Assembly: GCF_017353515.1 (NCBI RefSeq) | Contig: NZ_JAFMPY010000002.1 | Location: 1-32,416 of the forward strand | Length of the DNA: 32,416 nt | Direction of reading: 5' to 3' | Source: Jiella sonneratiae | GTDB lineage: Bacteria; Pseudomonadota; Alphaproteobacteria; Rhizobiales; Rhizobiaceae | In this document: piece by piece, positions 32,401 to 32,416 of the stretch | How the letters are laid out: each line of letters opens with the position of its first letter | How positions within the stretch are numbered: position 1 is the first letter of the stretch | Notes under the pieces: generated by a model | Told to the model about the DNA's origin: nothing | Databases searched by the model: none | Seen by the model: only the letters and a program-made list of their open reading frames with translations | Made by a program: the position numbers and the translations under genes

Positions 32401-32416
32401 GGGGGGGGGGGGGGCG
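32401..32416. other. Homopolymer G run at window end, likely contig edge
   Basis: Fourteen consecutive Gs followed by CG end the window. Such a run has no parallel elsewhere in the window and is typical of the ragged end of a contig or of a sequencing artefact. The stretch 32193-32400 contains no supportable gene. Confidence 0.6.

Overview
The window is high-GC DNA with the character of an alphaproteobacterium of the Hyphomicrobiales (Rhizobiales). The signs are many ABC importers for amines, polyols and peptides, an IS66-type element carrying a pRiA4b ORF-3 passenger gene, RIME-like mosaic palindromes built on CCCCCTCTG...CTGCCGGA...CAAGGGGGGAGATC, and a CCTCGGG...CCCGAGG palindrome of a kind common in this order. 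Genus cannot be decided from the sequence alone. No phage genes or CRISPR array are visible.

Layout: (1) 1-704 is the right end of an IS66-family element: the last 20 codons of its transposase, an overlapping pRiA4b ORF-3-like gene broken by two frameshifts, and a probable terminal inverted repeat. (2) A minus-strand tRNA-Ser(GCT) with a good terminator lies at 1009-1147. (3) 1757-6411 (minus) is a complete spermidine/putrescine-type ABC importer (ATPase, binding protein, two permeases). A Rieske oxygenase (6708-7901, minus) lies upstream of it. (4) 8235-20203 (plus) is a long polyol operon: SorC-type regulator, Tat-exported binding protein, two permeases, two different ATPases, an EryA-like FGGY kinase, a D-2-hydroxyacid dehydrogenase, a FucA-like class II aldolase and a GlpD/EryB-like FAD dehydrogenase. 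(5) Converging on it is a minus-strand operon (23442-20238): long class II aldolase, SePSK/AtXK-1-like ribulokinase and HAD class IIA protein. A DeoR-type regulator is divergent from it (23627-24409, plus). (6) 32192-24450 (minus) is a Dpp-type transporter (permease, permease-ATPase fusion, ATPase) followed by three hydroxyproline catabolic enzymes. The right edge has no gene and ends in a G run that looks like a contig end.

Working model for the polyol region: the two-ATPase importer brings in a polyol, the FGGY kinase phosphorylates it, the GlpD/EryB-like flavoprotein oxidises the polyol phosphate to a ketose phosphate at the membrane, and the FucA-like aldolase splits that into a triose phosphate and an aldehyde. 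The hydroxyacid dehydrogenase may handle the product of the aldehyde. No EryC-, EryH- or EryI-type isomerase is present, so this is not the Brucella erythritol route. The convergent operon may feed a second ketose into the same pool. The two ATPases of the importer differ from each other at catalytic positions and probably form a heterodimer with one working and one degenerate site.

The last module converts trans-4-hydroxy-L-proline (perhaps from peptides) to its cis-D epimer, then to pyrroline-4-hydroxy-2-carboxylate, then to 2-oxoglutarate semialdehyde. The final semialdehyde dehydrogenase and the transporter's binding protein are not in the window. An unusual structural point is that a RIME-like mosaic repeat is translated as the linker between permease and ATPase domains in the Dpp fusion.
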